DNA from: Hemicordylus capensis
Lineage: Eukaryota; Chordata; Lepidosauria; Squamata; Cordylidae
Reading direction: 5' to 3'
Length of the DNA: 64,000 bases
NCBI RefSeq assembly: GCF_027244095.1
Contig: NC_069659.1
Span: 26,630,501-26,694,500, forward strand
Shown: positions 63,863 through 64,000 of the stretch, piece after piece
Layout of the letters: each line of letters opens with the position of its first letter
How positions within the stretch are numbered: the stretch's first letter is position 1
Made by a program: the position numbers and the translations under genes
The notes under the pieces: generated by a model
Told to the model about the DNA's origin: nothing
The model's input: the letters and a program-made list of their open reading frames with translations, nothing else
Databases searched by the model: none

Positions 63863-64000
63863 TAGGGATGTGCACAAAACCAGTGTTTGTGGTTCGGTTC
63901 TAATTAGAACCGAACTCGAACCGGCTCTTCCAGTTCTGAATCTAAAGTATTAGAACTGGCCCATGGTTCGGTTCTAATTAGAACCCCTCCTAGAACCAGT
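63863..64000 (+). mobile_element. hAT-type palindromic miniature, runs off the window
   Basis: It starts TAGGGATGTGCACAAAACC and shows GGTTCGGTTCTAATTAGAACC twice, in the style of the 378 and 17609 elements. The right end is outside. Confidence 0.75.

Overview
The window looks like nuclear DNA of a squamate reptile, probably a lizard. The evidence is a Sauria-type SINE (tRNA-like head, tail ending near CGACTTGACGGCACAC), many L2-like and CR1 LINEs, an R4/Dong-like LINE, a Penelope-like element and dense hAT-type miniature elements. No bacterial features, rRNA or functional tRNA genes are seen. Species cannot be fixed from the sequence.

The only host genes I can support are two tandem, same-strand genes of the vitelline membrane outer layer 1 (VMO1) family. 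Gene A has coding exons at 11704-11862, 21958-22061 and 23044-23341 and an open reading frame of 186 codons. Gene B has exons at 40030-40197, 40933-41027 and 47361-47655, with the same intron phases (0, then 2) but an in-frame TAG in exon 3. The two share a TATA-proximal promoter stretch and a 3' end with a polyadenylation signal, so they arose by duplication of the whole gene. Both introns and the intergenic space are filled with transposons.

Layout: 1-11500 holds hAT miniatures, a 2.0 kb hAT palindrome (5010-7011), a Penelope-like C-terminal domain (7020-7730) and a hAT deletion derivative (about 7950-10819). 11500-23430 is VMO1 gene A, with L2, CR1, miniature and Penelope-like insertions in its introns. 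23430-26030 holds a broken Ty3-like relic and unassigned DNA. 26031-34697 is a three-level nest: a palindromic miniature, inside it a complete 8.1 kb hAT element carrying a BED-finger transposase on the minus strand, and inside that another miniature; duplications flank every level. 36345-39965 is a long L2 element that stops about 10 bp short of the TATA-like box of gene B. 40005-48165 is gene B, whose introns contain L2, R4-like and SINE copies. 48465-64000 holds a 146 bp tandem repeat, a Harbinger-like transposase relic (51160-52060), two L2 copies lying tail to tail (53926-58235), further miniatures, a Tc1-like element with long inverted repeats, and microsatellites.

The most interesting features are the complete hAT element with subterminal ~147 bp tandem repeats and its family of giant palindromic relatives, the nested insertions, and the contrast between an intact and a broken VMO1 copy.
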